From the NCBI RefSeq assembly GCF_947623445.1, contig NC_135246.1, forward strand, positions 17,095,856 to 17,159,855: 64,000 bases of DNA, read 5' to 3'. This DNA is from Clavelina lepadiformis (lineage: Eukaryota > Chordata > Ascidiacea > Aplousobranchia > Clavelinidae). This document shows, piece by piece, positions 47,897 to 60,542 of this stretch. The notes beneath the pieces were generated by a model. That model saw only the letters and a list, made by a program, of their open reading frames with translations. It was not told the origin of the DNA and made no database searches. The translations under genes were made by a program, and so were the position numbers. Every line of letters begins with the position of its first letter. Position 1 is the first letter of the stretch.

Positions 47897-50500
47897 TGTA
47901 ATGTTTCTGTTTAGAGTGACTCAGGCTTTGAGGCTTTTAACAGCATATTTAATACGAAAGTGAAAAGTGTACACACGTGTAAAGCATATAATCTTGAATG
48001 AATACGTACCGGCATGTTAGCACATTGGCAAGCGAGCTGAGGCATTATGGGCAGAGTTTAACCACAATTGTTTATTACAACTATTTACAGTTAGCAAACA
48101 ATCTAACAACAACCTTATTAATACATCTGTTACATCCCCCTTCTTTAGGTAGCACACATTAATCGACACAAGAAATCAATAACAATCGCATTATAACTGG
48201 AGGGTAAACAGTGACACTGATCGCAGTAGGCAAGCATGAAAAACACTGAATGGAAAACAGTGGGATGTAAGGAATAGTGACATATAATGGTGTGAAGACT
48301 TGATATAATAATAATGAAACATGACAGTGGTGAATGAAAATACAAAACAACAGCACATATAATACTACACGGCAGAGGGTGAGCCTGATCTATTGAGATG
48401 ACTAACATGCATTTATTTACACATTCAGGCAGTGACAAACTCGTTGTATCGAGATGGAAGCTTTCTACTTTGTGAAACTTGTACGTTTGTATCACGCACA
48501 TCGGTAATATCATTAGCGGAACTACAAGGCCTTGTAACTTGCGTATTTATGTTATTATCAAATGGCCTTGTGTTGTCGTTATCTTCATAGTATTCGAATT
48601 GAAACTCGGGTTGAGCTCATACTGTTTTGTACAATTGTCTGCGATTTCTGTGAATGTCTCCATATTCATTTTGAAGTTGATAGGACCGTGGCTCAGATCT
48701 CTGGTTGGTGATGAGATGATTCCTTGTGTTCTGTCTCTGTTACGATTGTAGTACACAACATCTCCCTTTTGCAGCTCTTGTAATGGCTTCGTACCTCGAT
48801 CATAGTATTTCTTTTGCATTTGTTGCCTTTGTTCAAGATTAGCCGCAATATGAACAATGTGCGGTTCCAACATTTTAGTTGAAACTGGAAGTTTGCATCC
48901 TAGCCTTCTGCTCATTAGAATTTGCGCTGGATGTTGGATTACTCCTTCAGCATCAGGATTGGGTTCTATATGGTATTCTTTTTCATAATTGCCCATGCCT
49001 TTGAATACGTCTGCATGTTCATGCGTGATTTGGTCAAGGGTCAGTGTGGAAGTTGTGCAGAGATCTACTCGCTTGACGAGGTCTAGCCAGTCACAGGATT
49101 GTTCATCAAGAATAGGAATGTGGCAAAAATCTGTGACATAAAACTGAAAATCAAATGCTTTGCCATGTTTGTTGTGACCCGCAATGTGGTGGTGCCTACA
49201 GGTTTTACTTGGTGGTTACCAAATGCATATAAAATAGCTTTAGTTTTCTTAAAGGATGACTGGTTTAGCTTCTTGTAGACTTTATACAAGAGAATGTTGG
49301 CATCAGCTCCAGTATCCAACTAGAAAGTTGTAGCAAATATGTTTGATAAGTCATTTTGAACATGAAGATCAGCTCTCATTTTAGTTTGTCTATGATTAGA
49401 AACAGAATTAATTGAGCCGACATGAATGACTTCTACTGCATCAGACTGCAATTCTTGTGACTGTGTGTCGATGTTCTGAGCTTGCCTGGGCTGACTTCTG
49501 CATACAGCCGCAAAATGATTACGGTTTCCACAGTTGCGACAGATTTTACTGAATGCGGGGCACTGTCTGGGCTCATGTTGTGTGCCGCAATACCTGCTGT
49601 TCAGTGGAGTGGAGCGAGTAGAAGGAGGTCTCGTATAACGACTTGTGCGCTTGATGTTATTGATGTGGTGAGTGCTGGTATCATTCATTTCATTAAGTTG
49701 GGCTTTGCTTGCTTCTGCTGCATGACAGATATCTATGGCTTTAGTTAACGTCAAATCAGCATGTTGTATCAGTTTTTCTCTGACCTGCGGGTCATGGATG
49801 CCAAATACAACTTTATCACGACGCAGATGTCTATCTGGATCGGTGTAATCACAACCATCAAGCAATTGTCTTAAATCCATTACCGGTACCCAGTTGTCGA
49901 AAAGTTCACCTGGATGTTGGTCACGTTGCCAAAACTTTTAAGTGTTGAAAATGAGATTCTTTCGTGGCTCACAGTACTCACGGAATTTCTTTAGTAGGCT
50001 ACAGTCTTGCAATCATTTTGGTTGTCCTCATGACCAGAAAACTTAAAACGCTGGAATATCTTCTGTGCCTGCGGACCAGCACAATTCAACAGTATTGCAA
50101 CTTGTGTTTTTTCAGGCTTTTTGCTAAGTTCAGCCGCCTCAAAGAATATGGAAAAGCTCATTTCCCAGTCTCGCCATGACTCTGCTAGGCTACATGTCGG
50201 GAGACAAACTGCATGGGATCTGGTGGCCTAAAGCTGAGTGCCATCTTTCCGAATTCCACTTCTTACACCATGTAATGTTCTGCTTACAGTGACTCAGGAT
50301 TTGCGGCTTTTAACAGCATATTTAATACGAAAGTGAAAAGTGTACACACGTGTAAAGCATATAATCTCGAATGAATACGTACCGGCATGTTAGCACATTG
50401 GCAAGCGAGCTGAGACATTATGGGTAGAGTTTAACCACAATTGGCGCTATTTACAGTTAGCAAACAATCTAACAACAACCTTATTGATACATCTGTTACA
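47897..50500 (-). mobile_element. LTR retrotransposon fossil, Ty3/gypsy-like
   Basis: Bounded by two direct LTRs of about 235 bp (47897-48134 and 50271-50500), each starting TGTAA and ending TTACA. They are roughly 90% or more alike by eye, so the insertion is fairly recent. It lies on the minus strand. A TGG-initiated primer-binding site abuts the right LTR and a purine-rich tract abuts the left LTR. Parts recognised in order: gag-like region with a CCHC zinc knuckle (near 49520-49560), aspartic protease (MDTGADANIL), and an integrase-tail-like region. No reverse transcriptase is seen and the element is far shorter than intact relatives. It is broken, with at least a few breaks. Confidence 0.85.
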
Positions 50501-53500
50501 TGTACCAGCTGAGCCAGTTTGCAATAAACTTAAGTAGCCTATTATTTCGACTACCCGCATTCAAATACCCTACGATTATAAACACATAACTAGCCATAAC
50601 GCCATGCAATTAATACGACAAGTTCCTTGCTAAAGCGTCTGCCTTCTGTTTGTAAAACGTGATGCAGACAGTAGGTTGTGAGAAATTAATCAGTAACCTA
50701 CAGCGAGTAAGCTATCGCGGCAACACATTCAATGAAGCCAATCTGTCGTAACTGCCTTTGGGGATGGCAGTTCGTTTCCTGCTATGCTTTAACTTTAGTA
50801 CACGAACTGCGCGAATGTAGCACTGTTAAGCGTGCCTGGCTATGCTCAATACTCGCTTAGCTCTTCGCCTAAGGCCAAGTTGAAACGCTAATTTATACTC
50901 TTACATGGGTGTACCAACAAATCGTTTGTCTGCTTTTAATTTGTGATTTTTATTGGCAACTATCATCTGCTTTTAATTTGCTATTTTGCGATTTGCTAGT
51001 GCCTGTAGGATGTAGCTAACAAATCTTTTCTACCGTTGTCCCATTTCGGTGGCTGACGAACGCACTTGACTGATAGCTATAATGTAAATAAGGCTGTAAT
51101 TATTTCAAAAGAAATAATCGTACGTTTAAAGCTACAACAAATCTTAAATAGTTTCAAAACCGTCAATATTTTACCCGTGACCTATAAATAGTCACTTTCT
51201 ATGAATAGCCTACTGTTAACCTGGTAAACAGTGGCGGATTTATACTGTTTACTGGTTAAACAGGAATACTTTTTAACTTGGACTATACGGTATAAGATCT
51301 ATAAAAACTTCCAAACGGTATAATGCGGCTCAAAAGAAGTGAAACGAACGTTAGAGCCAGGACAACAAAAACACATTTACAGTCGTTTTGGTCGGTATTA
51401 TGCAACTATTATATCAATGTAATCGACAAACAAGTATACGACTACAAGGCGAGGTTTATAACTACAGCAGTTGGAAAGATAAGGGCCTATTTAGAACTGG
51501 CAACCACTACGCACTACGTAAACGATGGTAAGTGATGACACCGTTTTATTACGGAAACAAAGACATGTGCTAAGTATTAAAGCGGTCTCGGCTCTTAATA
51601 TTCGTTTTGCATATGAGTTTAAATATCAAGTACTTTGCTGTTAAGAAGGATTGCTGTTACTCTAGTCTTGATCCTTGATAGGCTCCAATTTGCTGATTGG
51701 CATAAAAATTCACTTTGTACACTTATGGGGAAATGGTGGTAGTGGTAGCTTTAGGATGGCCTAATGCCAAGGCTAATAGTCTTATTGTTTGACTCCGAAA
51801 TGATTATCTTTGACTCCGTTGCGTTTACTGTCTCTATATTGCTTCTTAAATCAACACCAACTTCATAAAGTCTAATTGTTATATTGTCCGAATAAGTTGT
51901 CACATCGAAACCAATTAATCACCATTCCACATTTGAATAGAACTATCACTTGAATTCAATACTGAATAAGCCAAAACGTAAAACAGATCCAAAACTAAAA
52001 ACCGAGAGAAGTACTAGCAAGTCCTGAAGAGACAAGCCCTTGCAGAGCCTCGCCAGCCCCGATTTTAACCAAGCGTAAGCTTTTATATCATTATCTCAGC
52101 CAATCAGCAAATCACATGTCATTATTACATTGCTACCATAAAACCACGTATCGCATACATTCTACGTCATCTAAACGTTTCATCAAGTACACTCAAACTC
52201 TACGCCGTGAAAACAATGCTACTTGAAATACTTCAACTACCGTCCATACGTTAGTTTGGACTTTGATTGTTTGTATATGGGATTAACTCGAATAAAACAT
52301 ACAAACGTTTTAATATTCAATTTCGTCTAACTGGAGAAAATGCAAAAACTTATGCAAAATGCCAATTTATATAACTAATTGCAATTACTATCATGATCCC
52401 CACACACTCAAGCGAATATAGCCCAAGGAAATAAATATAATCATGCAAGTTGCGGGAACAGGCTATTCCTCGTAATATATTACTAGACGAGTTAACTTAT
52501 TTTATACCTTTACCCTGTGGAAGAATGTTGCATATAAATGTTACTCCTAATTGGAAAAGTAAAGGGAAACACAAAAACCTGACAAGAAATAGCGGTTATG
52601 TATACTAGTTCTATGCTAAAGGTTCTTACAATCCTAATGATGATGTCGACTATGAAAGATGGAATATCGCAGATAATGGGAAAGCTGATATTATTTTTCA
52701 GCAATTAGTTTCTCAGTTCAAAACTGAGCAGGATAGAGAAGGCATTTTTAACATTGCGACTCGCCGGTTGTTTTACAATGCTTTGTTTTTAATGAAAACT
52801 AGTCGAAGCCCCAACTTCACAGCAATAGATTAAATAAGATTATATGATTAATCTGGAAGCTTCTTTTGAAAAATGAAACAGCCCTTTCGACATTTGTTTA
52901 AAATCTTGCTATTTCCTTATTTTGTACGTCAGTCTTAGGCTAATTTTCGATCAAGGCCACTTTTCGAAAACTGGCAAATGTCTCTTCCTAAATTGCACCC
53001 AAAGTCAATTACATCTACTTTATAGCATTATTTTAAAATAACAGCAACAAGTTACGTTGAATTATCGAAAGTGGTGTCTTTGCTCCACACGAAATTGCAC
53101 GACCATTCCATCGTATACTTTTAATTTGTGTTTGTAGGTTAATGACCATCCATATTGTTCAAACAGAAACTCATCCAACATGGCATTACTAATGTGCATC
53201 CACATGATGTATACATATTGCAATATACAGCATGCTCGCTGGTTCACACATCTTTTTACATATGGTGTCAAAGTGTAAGTTGGACGTTGAACTCGCTTCT
53301 TTAAAAAAATCGCAAATTCGCTCGAATGCATGAGAGTGTTTGACACAAACTTGCTTCACAGCCTTACATTTGCACTTTAAGTTTAATCTCAGACCAAGTT
53401 AAATTTTTGCATTACAACGGTGGGAAGGAAACACCACAAAGCATCGTCGTCCTTGACTACAATAACCTTCGTATTTATTACAATCAAACCACACGTTATT

Positions 53501-54212
53501 CTAAACAGCAATCCGCTTTTCGTCATTAATATTATTAGCCGCGATTAAATTTAGCTGCCAAAGAAGTATATAAATTTTGACATGAATCGAATACTGCGAA
53601 TCAAAGATTGTCAGTTAAAATTAACATCTAACTCCAGATAACTACCTACTTGACATCAAGCAGATATCATTCTGCTAGTTGTATCCTTTTTTTAAATATC
53701 ATGCCTATACATAATATGCTTATTATAATAATTTAATAAAGTTAGCATAAAACGTAGGAAACGTCATGATACAAGCTATGCAGAAAATTGTACCTGTGAA
53801 TTAGGTCTGCGTTTAGGTTGTTCTATTATCATTATTGACTGTATTACTACTTATGTGTTATTTTGACTTGTCAATATTAAAATATCATAGTCTCTAACTA
53901 AAAGTCGGATTGTATATCCTACGTATCTATCCGATGACGAAACGACAGTTACGGGAAATTTCAGGGAAATCATTTATTGCAGGAAAGGTTTCCGCCAGTG
54001 ACGCCTATTGGCACGCTGTACCATATATTTACTATGGTACGGTTTGAGCCAGTATATCTGCATGTGCTGGTATGTATGACGTTACAGTATATCGTTCGAA
54101 GTGGGAAAAGCTTAGCTCCATTTCTTGTTTAACAAAACCTTTCCTCATATTTTAAGTTTTTGTACATTTAGCATAAGTGGTTGGATAGATTGTTATCTGC
54201 AAATGCATTGCA
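50501..54212. other. large intergenic region, no gene seen
   Basis: 3.7 kb of AT-rich sequence. A 70-codon plus-strand frame at 51323-51535 and others are unremarkable. The promoter of the plus-strand serine protease gene should lie near the right end; I cannot point to a clear TATA box. Confidence 0.4.
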
Positions 54213-57200
54213 ATGAATCTGATAACTTTGTTGTTATTATTCATTTCTTTGGCCATTTTGAATGTGACCGATGCGTCCAAAGATATAACAGGTGCCCAAA
54301 TTACTCTATAGCTAATCCAGATGTGACAGTGATATTAATACTTAAAAAGTTGAAATAGAGATATGTTGGTTTAAGGAACTTCTACCTATTTGAAGTTTGA
54401 GTTAGGCTATTGCGAAGTAAAACTGCATTTGATGGGTTTTATAATCATTAATCACTATGAAGGATTTTTAGAACTACAATGATATCAAAGGCAGATTATC
54501 CGAAGTACGGATAAGCGCGCGATAAACGGAAAAACTTTCGTGCATCTTTCAACGGCCTACATTTTATCGATACTTTTTGAACTTCATTTACACGTACATT
54601 ACTTTATCGATACTAAATGATGTCAAGTTACTTTTGTTTGCAGTGGCGAATGTGCAAGCCTGTAATGAAATTTACATGCTGAATAACAGTGCCGTCTTAA
54701 ATCTCAGTCTTTCCACAAGCCTAGTAGCTCCTTCTACAAGTTGCCGGCTTGACATCCAAGCTCCGGACGCATATGTAACATGACAATTTTGCAATTACTG
54801 TAAAACGATTGTAAACGTTTTCGTTATAATCTTGCTAATTTGGGGTATTTTTTGAAATTTCAGATTATCTTAGTGGATTTCAAAACATTTACAATCCCGT
54901 TTGAGCAAGACTGTTTATACGGTTATCTGGAAATTTTTGATGGTGCTACTACTGATGCACGCAAGGTAGAGTTCATATTAATTAAATTTTTCCATTCTTT
55001 TGTTGAAAATATTTTCGCACTTCAGTAACTTTTCAAAGTTAGGGTAAAGTTTGAATAAAGGCAAACATGCTAAATGGTACTTATAGAAAGGCAGAAGGTT
55101 TCTGTTTTACCAATAAACTTCAATAATATAAGTAACGTTTGAGTACAAATCTTAATTTGAGCAAACATGAAAACTGAAGTACTGTATTCGACTCCAGTTT
55201 CCCTTATGTTTTCATGTAGGATATCAATCACACATCCAGCACATTTTTCTGTAATATGAGTATTAAGTGGTGTTGGTTTTAGTTTTTAGACCGGCGATTA
55301 TGTGGCGAGCAAGCATATAGAGATTTTCTTTCAAGCTCCAATAATGTAGTTGTGATTTACACGACTGGAACCTCTTTCATATTCCACCAAGTCGAAATAA
55401 CGTTTTCCACAGAGCGTAAGTTATAGGCTTATATCCTCATTATTATTTTACAAACCTAAAATAACAGCACGCACATAAACTTGAGAAGATAAAGTGATCA
55501 TCACTGTAATTATTCATCTTTGCAGCTGCCTGTGCAGACACGGAATTCAGATGTTGGAGTGGGGCTTGCATTAATGCTAGTTTCCTGTGTGATGGAAACA
55601 GACATTGCTTGGACAATAGTGATGAAATTGAATGTTGTGAGTAGAAAGTCAACTTAAACCAAAAATAAAACAGTTGGTTTCTATAAAATAAAAAGTGATA
55701 GATTATAATTTCTTGCCAAAAAATAAAATTAGCTGGGTCTACTAAGACGAGTTTTAATCCTTGTTTTGTAAAGAAGTTCTCCATCTAAATTCTAAGATAA
55801 CGTCGTCACATATACTTTGCTACGGTCAATTTTGTGAATTTTTTGCAGCTCTTCCTTACCAGTCATTTGAAGAATGCGGAAAGACGGACGTTGCACCTGT
55901 ATTTACTTGGGTAATGATCTTGTTTATAATGTGCATACAATTGCATTCGAGAAGAAGTGTATTTGTAAAGATATTGTTGCTATTAAAAACTGTAATCTAT
56001 TGAACGTTGGAAATAACTATATTATTAGCTTATTATAAGCGGATTGAGGATAAGGTGAGTTTTACTGATATGCTGTAAAATGTTCAACCGACACAGACGC
56101 CTAGAATTGTGGGTGGTGGTGGAGCGGCACCTGGCTCATGGCCTTGGCAAGCAATGCTGACGTTCGACTCGTTTTTCACAAGAAGTTACAACTTATTTTG
56201 CGGTGGGACAGTTATCGATAAGTATTGGATATTGACAGCAGCTCATTGTGTTGAGGATGAATTGAGGTACAGAGCGTACAGGTTTACTTCACTGAATTTA
56301 CTTTCGATTTTGCTGCGGTTTACGATTTTCTGTTTCTCTTTAAAAATGTGGTATTTCGGAAACAGTTCTACGATAACCGTGTATGTTGGAAAGCACTCGA
56401 GAGACGAATTTGAATCTATGGAACAACGCTTATCTGTCAAAGAGATTTTCATTCACCCGGACTACAACATGTAATACAACGAAATCACACAAGCCGCAAT
56501 GCGCCACACATTGAGATGTTTACTATGATTGGTAACAATAAACTTTCATTGCTTATATTTTCAGGAATGTTTTGTTTGGAAACGATATTGCGTTACTGCA
56601 GCTGACTTCGCCGATTGAATTTTCGCGGTTTGTTCGTCCGATATGTTTGCCACAAAGTAGATCTGAAATTCCTCCAGCAAACACCACTTGTATTTCAACG
56701 GGATGGGGTCGATCTGGTAAAGAAAGCTTGTTTGTTTCATACTGATTGTCTTTGTTGCTCCCGTTTTGTATAGGACCATATACAATAAGTCTTGCGAATC
56801 AAGCATGTAACTTTTGTTTTATACGTTGTATTTTCAGAATACAATTCTGAAGCACTGACTTCGAGATTTTTGCGACAAGTCCGATTAGATTTGCCGGGAG
56901 ATCTGTCCTGTGGTAATCTTTATCAACAAATAGGAGGTTCGCTAAATTCGGGATTACCGCAATCACTCTTATGCGCCGGAGGTTCTTTTAATGCTGATGT
57001 TTGTCAGGTTTGTCGTGTTGTCGTTATTTTACCATCACTAGGTTACTCGTGTTCTTATCAATTGCTGTCATCAGTCGCGGGTTTTCAAAAAGCACTTTTA
57101 TAATTCGTCAATTTTAAGCTTATACTAGTTTACGCATGTGTTGCGTAGGGCGACTCTGGAGGCCCCCTCGTGTGTCTGGTTGGGGAAAACACCTGGTTCC

Positions 57201-57790
57201 AATTTGGAATCACTTCCTTTATCATCACACCGTGCGGTTCTTATCCAGGCTATTACGCTTCTGTGGCTGCGGTCGTTGAATGGGCCAACGAAGGTAATTG
57301 TAATCAACTCATTTTTTAAAGATATTGTATATAAAACAATTTTTAAAAAAACTGTGGTTTAGTATAACATCAGACAGATTGTTTTACAAATTGATGTATT
57401 TGCATTTGAAACATTAAGTGAGAAATGTTCCCGGAAATGGAGCCTTGCCAGGTATTATTTTTACATATCAGACTTTTTGCATAATTTAATTGTATGGGTT
57501 AAGTTTTGCTGAAAAGTGAATGAACATTAATTATGAGTTATCATAAAGACAAACCTGAAATATAAGTTAGTCCATACTTTACCCACATATAATGTACTTT
57601 TCACAGCTTTATTGTACTCTTTGTAACTTATATCAACCACATTAATTCATGAATGTAATTTGTAAATTGTTATCGTGCTTTCACTTTTGCAGGTTTCAAA
57701 GCACCATCGCTTTATGGGTTTAACAATCTATCATTGCTGTTGCTGCTTCAATTCACATTTATAGTGTTTGCAAAACTTTTGCTTGCTTAA
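54213..57790 (+). CDS. CUB-LDLa-trypsin serine protease with hydrophobic C-terminal tail (485 aa)
   Basis: Extracellular trypsin-fold protease. Twelve exons: 54213-54291, 54644-54774, 54864-54965, 55283-55415, 55526-55636, 55849-55910, 56097-56266, 56366-56470, 56565-56716, 56838-57007, 57149-57293 and 57693-57790. They total 1458 nt and all phases agree. Order: signal peptide ([21 protein letters not shown]), CUB domain (about 35-145), LDL-receptor class A (about 150-185, ending [10 protein letters not shown]), linker Cys (CGKTD), then the activation site R209-IVGG. Catalytic triad: H256 (LTAAHC), D305 (NDIALL), S408 (GDSGGP). Asp402 at the base of the S1 pocket predicts cleavage after Arg or Lys, but the usual Trp-Gly at pocket positions 215-216 is Phe-Ile. 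The protein ends in about 20 hydrophobic residues, suggesting a GPI signal or membrane anchor. The exon 1 donor (GTGCCC) and exon 4 acceptor were chosen by phase. Confidence 0.9.
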
Positions 57791-57840
57791 TCTTATATTT
57801 TGAAGGAAGAAACACCAAAAGTTAATAACTCGCTCTAAAC

Positions 57841-58298
57841 CAGGGGTGACGAACCTATTCGATGATGCGGGCCACTTTGTCAGTTACGGCTGAGCAAGCG
57901 GGCCGCACAATTTTTTTAACATTTTGCATAATAATTAGCATTCAAGCACAACCGCTTCATTTGGCAGATTTTTAGCTGCTCCCGCGGCCGCAAAAAATAC
58001 ATCGATTGAGTGCGGCAATCTATTGAAGACATACTGCTGCGACTCAATTGTGCTATCAGCTTTTGATATCGCATTGCGCAAAGATTAGAAACAGGTGAAA
58101 GAAAGTTCAAGACTGCTGGTCTCACCGGACGCTTCGTTCAAGACTGCTGGTCTCCCGGACGCAAAATTTAACCCTAAATTCCGGACATGTCCGGAATTTT
58201 CCGGACGGTATGGCAACCCAATTCCTATAAGTCCTATATGCCTTGCATGTATGGGCGTTTGTCAAATCGTTTGGCGGGCCGCAGGTTCGTCACCCCTG
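57841..58298. repeat. hAT-like miniature element, composite
   Basis: Starts CAGGGGTGACGAACCT and ends AGGTTCGTCACCCCTG, a near-perfect inverted repeat. The flanking 8-mers CTCTAAAC and CTCTAAAT (57833-57840, 58299-58306) differ at one base. The interior (58152-58219) contains the right end of the unrelated miniature element seen at 7703-8116, including TTCCGGACATGTCCGGAA. It lies 50 bp past the protease stop, so it may be part of that gene's 3' untranslated region. Confidence 0.85.
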
Positions 58299-58306
58299 CT
58301 CTAAAT

Positions 58307-60542
58307 GATTTGGGGTATATATTTAAATCCTATTTTTGTAGTATCTGTTGATTTGTACATCATTGTAAAAATGGTTTCAAATTTACAAGCAAAATGTGCG
58401 TTTTAATGTTTATTGTATGGAATTGTAATATGGATTACAAGTTTTTGGTTGTATAATTACATGCTTTTTTGTTATTTTACTTCTGCGATGTAACGTTGTA
58501 AAGTTATTTTGTTTGAATATAATCTACGCTATTTAAAAAGAAGAATTTTCCCACAAAACGATAAAGCTAATCGAAATCAGCTGCAAAGCTCCATTGTCTT
58601 CAGGCACTCGTAATGTTCGTTCAGCTGGTTCCAGGCTAAAATGACGGCAGTCGTCCACTCAAAAGAGATATTTAGGTCACGTGACCTTTCCTCGTGCTTG
58701 AAAATTCAGATTGTCTTTTGTTGGTGGCGTGTGTTGCGTTTGATTAGGCTAAGCCTTGTTGATTAACCTGCTGATGTCGTTAGTTACTTTGCAGGCAATA
58801 AAGACAGATGCGAAAAAGTTCATTGTGGCTTTAAGTGCGTTTTTGATACCTCAGCGATCTCTTTCAATAAAGCATTAAAACCGCACCTGAGTGACCTGAC
58901 AGTAGCCTACAGAAATATTAGGCGACAATAGGCCTACCACTAGGTGCTAGAACAGACTACAGAGTTTGGCGCAGGCGCACTTAATATTGTTTTCCATGAG
59001 CTACAGTGATGCACTTTATGTGCGTAAGTTAGCACTTCGTGGTTTGGACACCGAGCTTATTCACACGCAATTCAACTCATTTACTATAGGCTAGTTGGTA
59101 GTGTTGCAACTGCACGCACACACATATAGGCCTAGTTAATCACCTTGCACGCCAATATATGATAAACAAAGGAAAACTGGTAATTTTAACGGCAATTTAC
59201 AATAGACATAGAAAGAATTGTGGCTTTGGTGCACGTCATCTTTCCAAAATTTGTGTTGTTGTGCATGAATTCTCGCCGACTACCGACGTACTTTCTAGTC
59301 GGGCTTATTTAGAGAGTAAATTAATGGAACTGTGTAAATTGTGTATCCAGGCATTTTATCGCACACGTATTATTCATTTTTTGTTGTAGGCCTATAGCAA
59401 TTACAAAAACTTGCTAAAAGCGACATCGGTACTTTTTAGTCTGCCTGAGTGGGCAGTAACCACAAAACTCAAGTGCGCAAATAGATCTTCTGAAAATGAC
59501 CAGTCTATTGAGTGTATCTTGGTCAGGTCACCACTTCAGTAAATTGTATTGTATTGTAAATTGTAAATTGTATTGTAAATTGTATACTCAGTCTGTCTTT
59601 GTCAGAATTGTTTTGTCCTTTAAAATCGGAAAAAGTTTATAATTATAGTTGCGAAAATGAAAAAAAACTGTGTTCACACATCAATGTAGACTTAAATAGA
59701 GTCAATGAACACAGCTTCTTGTATTGGTAAGGTTCAAACGTAATGTGGTAGCTGACCTCAGTTTTCTATTTCTGGCTCCGACTAATTTCAGTTATTGTGC
59801 GGTTTGTAACTTGTTCTGAGGAGAATCGATACTTACCAAGCCCAATCTAACAGAAAAATAAACAAAGTATAATTTTTCCGCAAGAAGACGCTGCGGAGTT
59901 GTCTAACCTTGATGCATTTTTTCGGTTTTCAGTCATTTTTTATAAAAAAATTACTAAAAAAGTATATTATAACATTTATTCCGACGAATGTGTTGAACAC
60001 TAAACTATACAGAATAAGATAAACACTAGCGTGAATTAATATCAACCCGACGCGGACAGAAAAAGTAATGAGGTATATACGATGTCGATGATGCGTTGGT
60101 GTTACGCGACAGCTGAAGTTGTGATCTTAAAATCTTGAGATAAATCGTGAAACTAAAAGATGACAGAAAAAGGATATTTCTAGAAGGTGAAATATATGAA
60201 GTATCCTTTAAACTCTAAAGACTTAAACTTCATTAGAACACGGCTTCGCTACGTCACAATACGAACAAATAAAAACCAGTACATAATAGTACACATGATG
60301 CACAAATACGAAAAAAATCTGTTTGAAAGCAGTCATGGAACAATTGGAAAAACAAGCTTAAATTTCACGCACTGACGTGATGTTTTAGGCTGGGTTGTTT
60401 GTTGATATTTCGTAATCGATGACGCAGTCAAAGCATGTATGACGTAACGCAGACGTAAATTGCACCTAAAAGGATTAGCTTTCTTTCAAATGTACTAAGA
60501 CGAAATAACGTTAACCCAAAACTCAGTTTGGTTGTTTTTTTA
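58307..60542. other. intergenic between the protease and Hox1
   Basis: Convergent 3' ends of the protease and Hox1 flank this region. It has a low-complexity TTGTATTGTAAA-type run near 59545-59590 and three TAGGCCTA palindromes (58929, 59127, 59387). No gene supported. Confidence 0.4.

Noticed and set aside
48145-48513. 122-codon minus-strand open frame rich in Cys, His and Ile
   Set aside because: Lies inside the LTR fossil next to its left LTR and has no recognisable domain.
57916-58304. Open frames on both strands after the protease gene
   Set aside because: They fall inside the composite hAT-like element.
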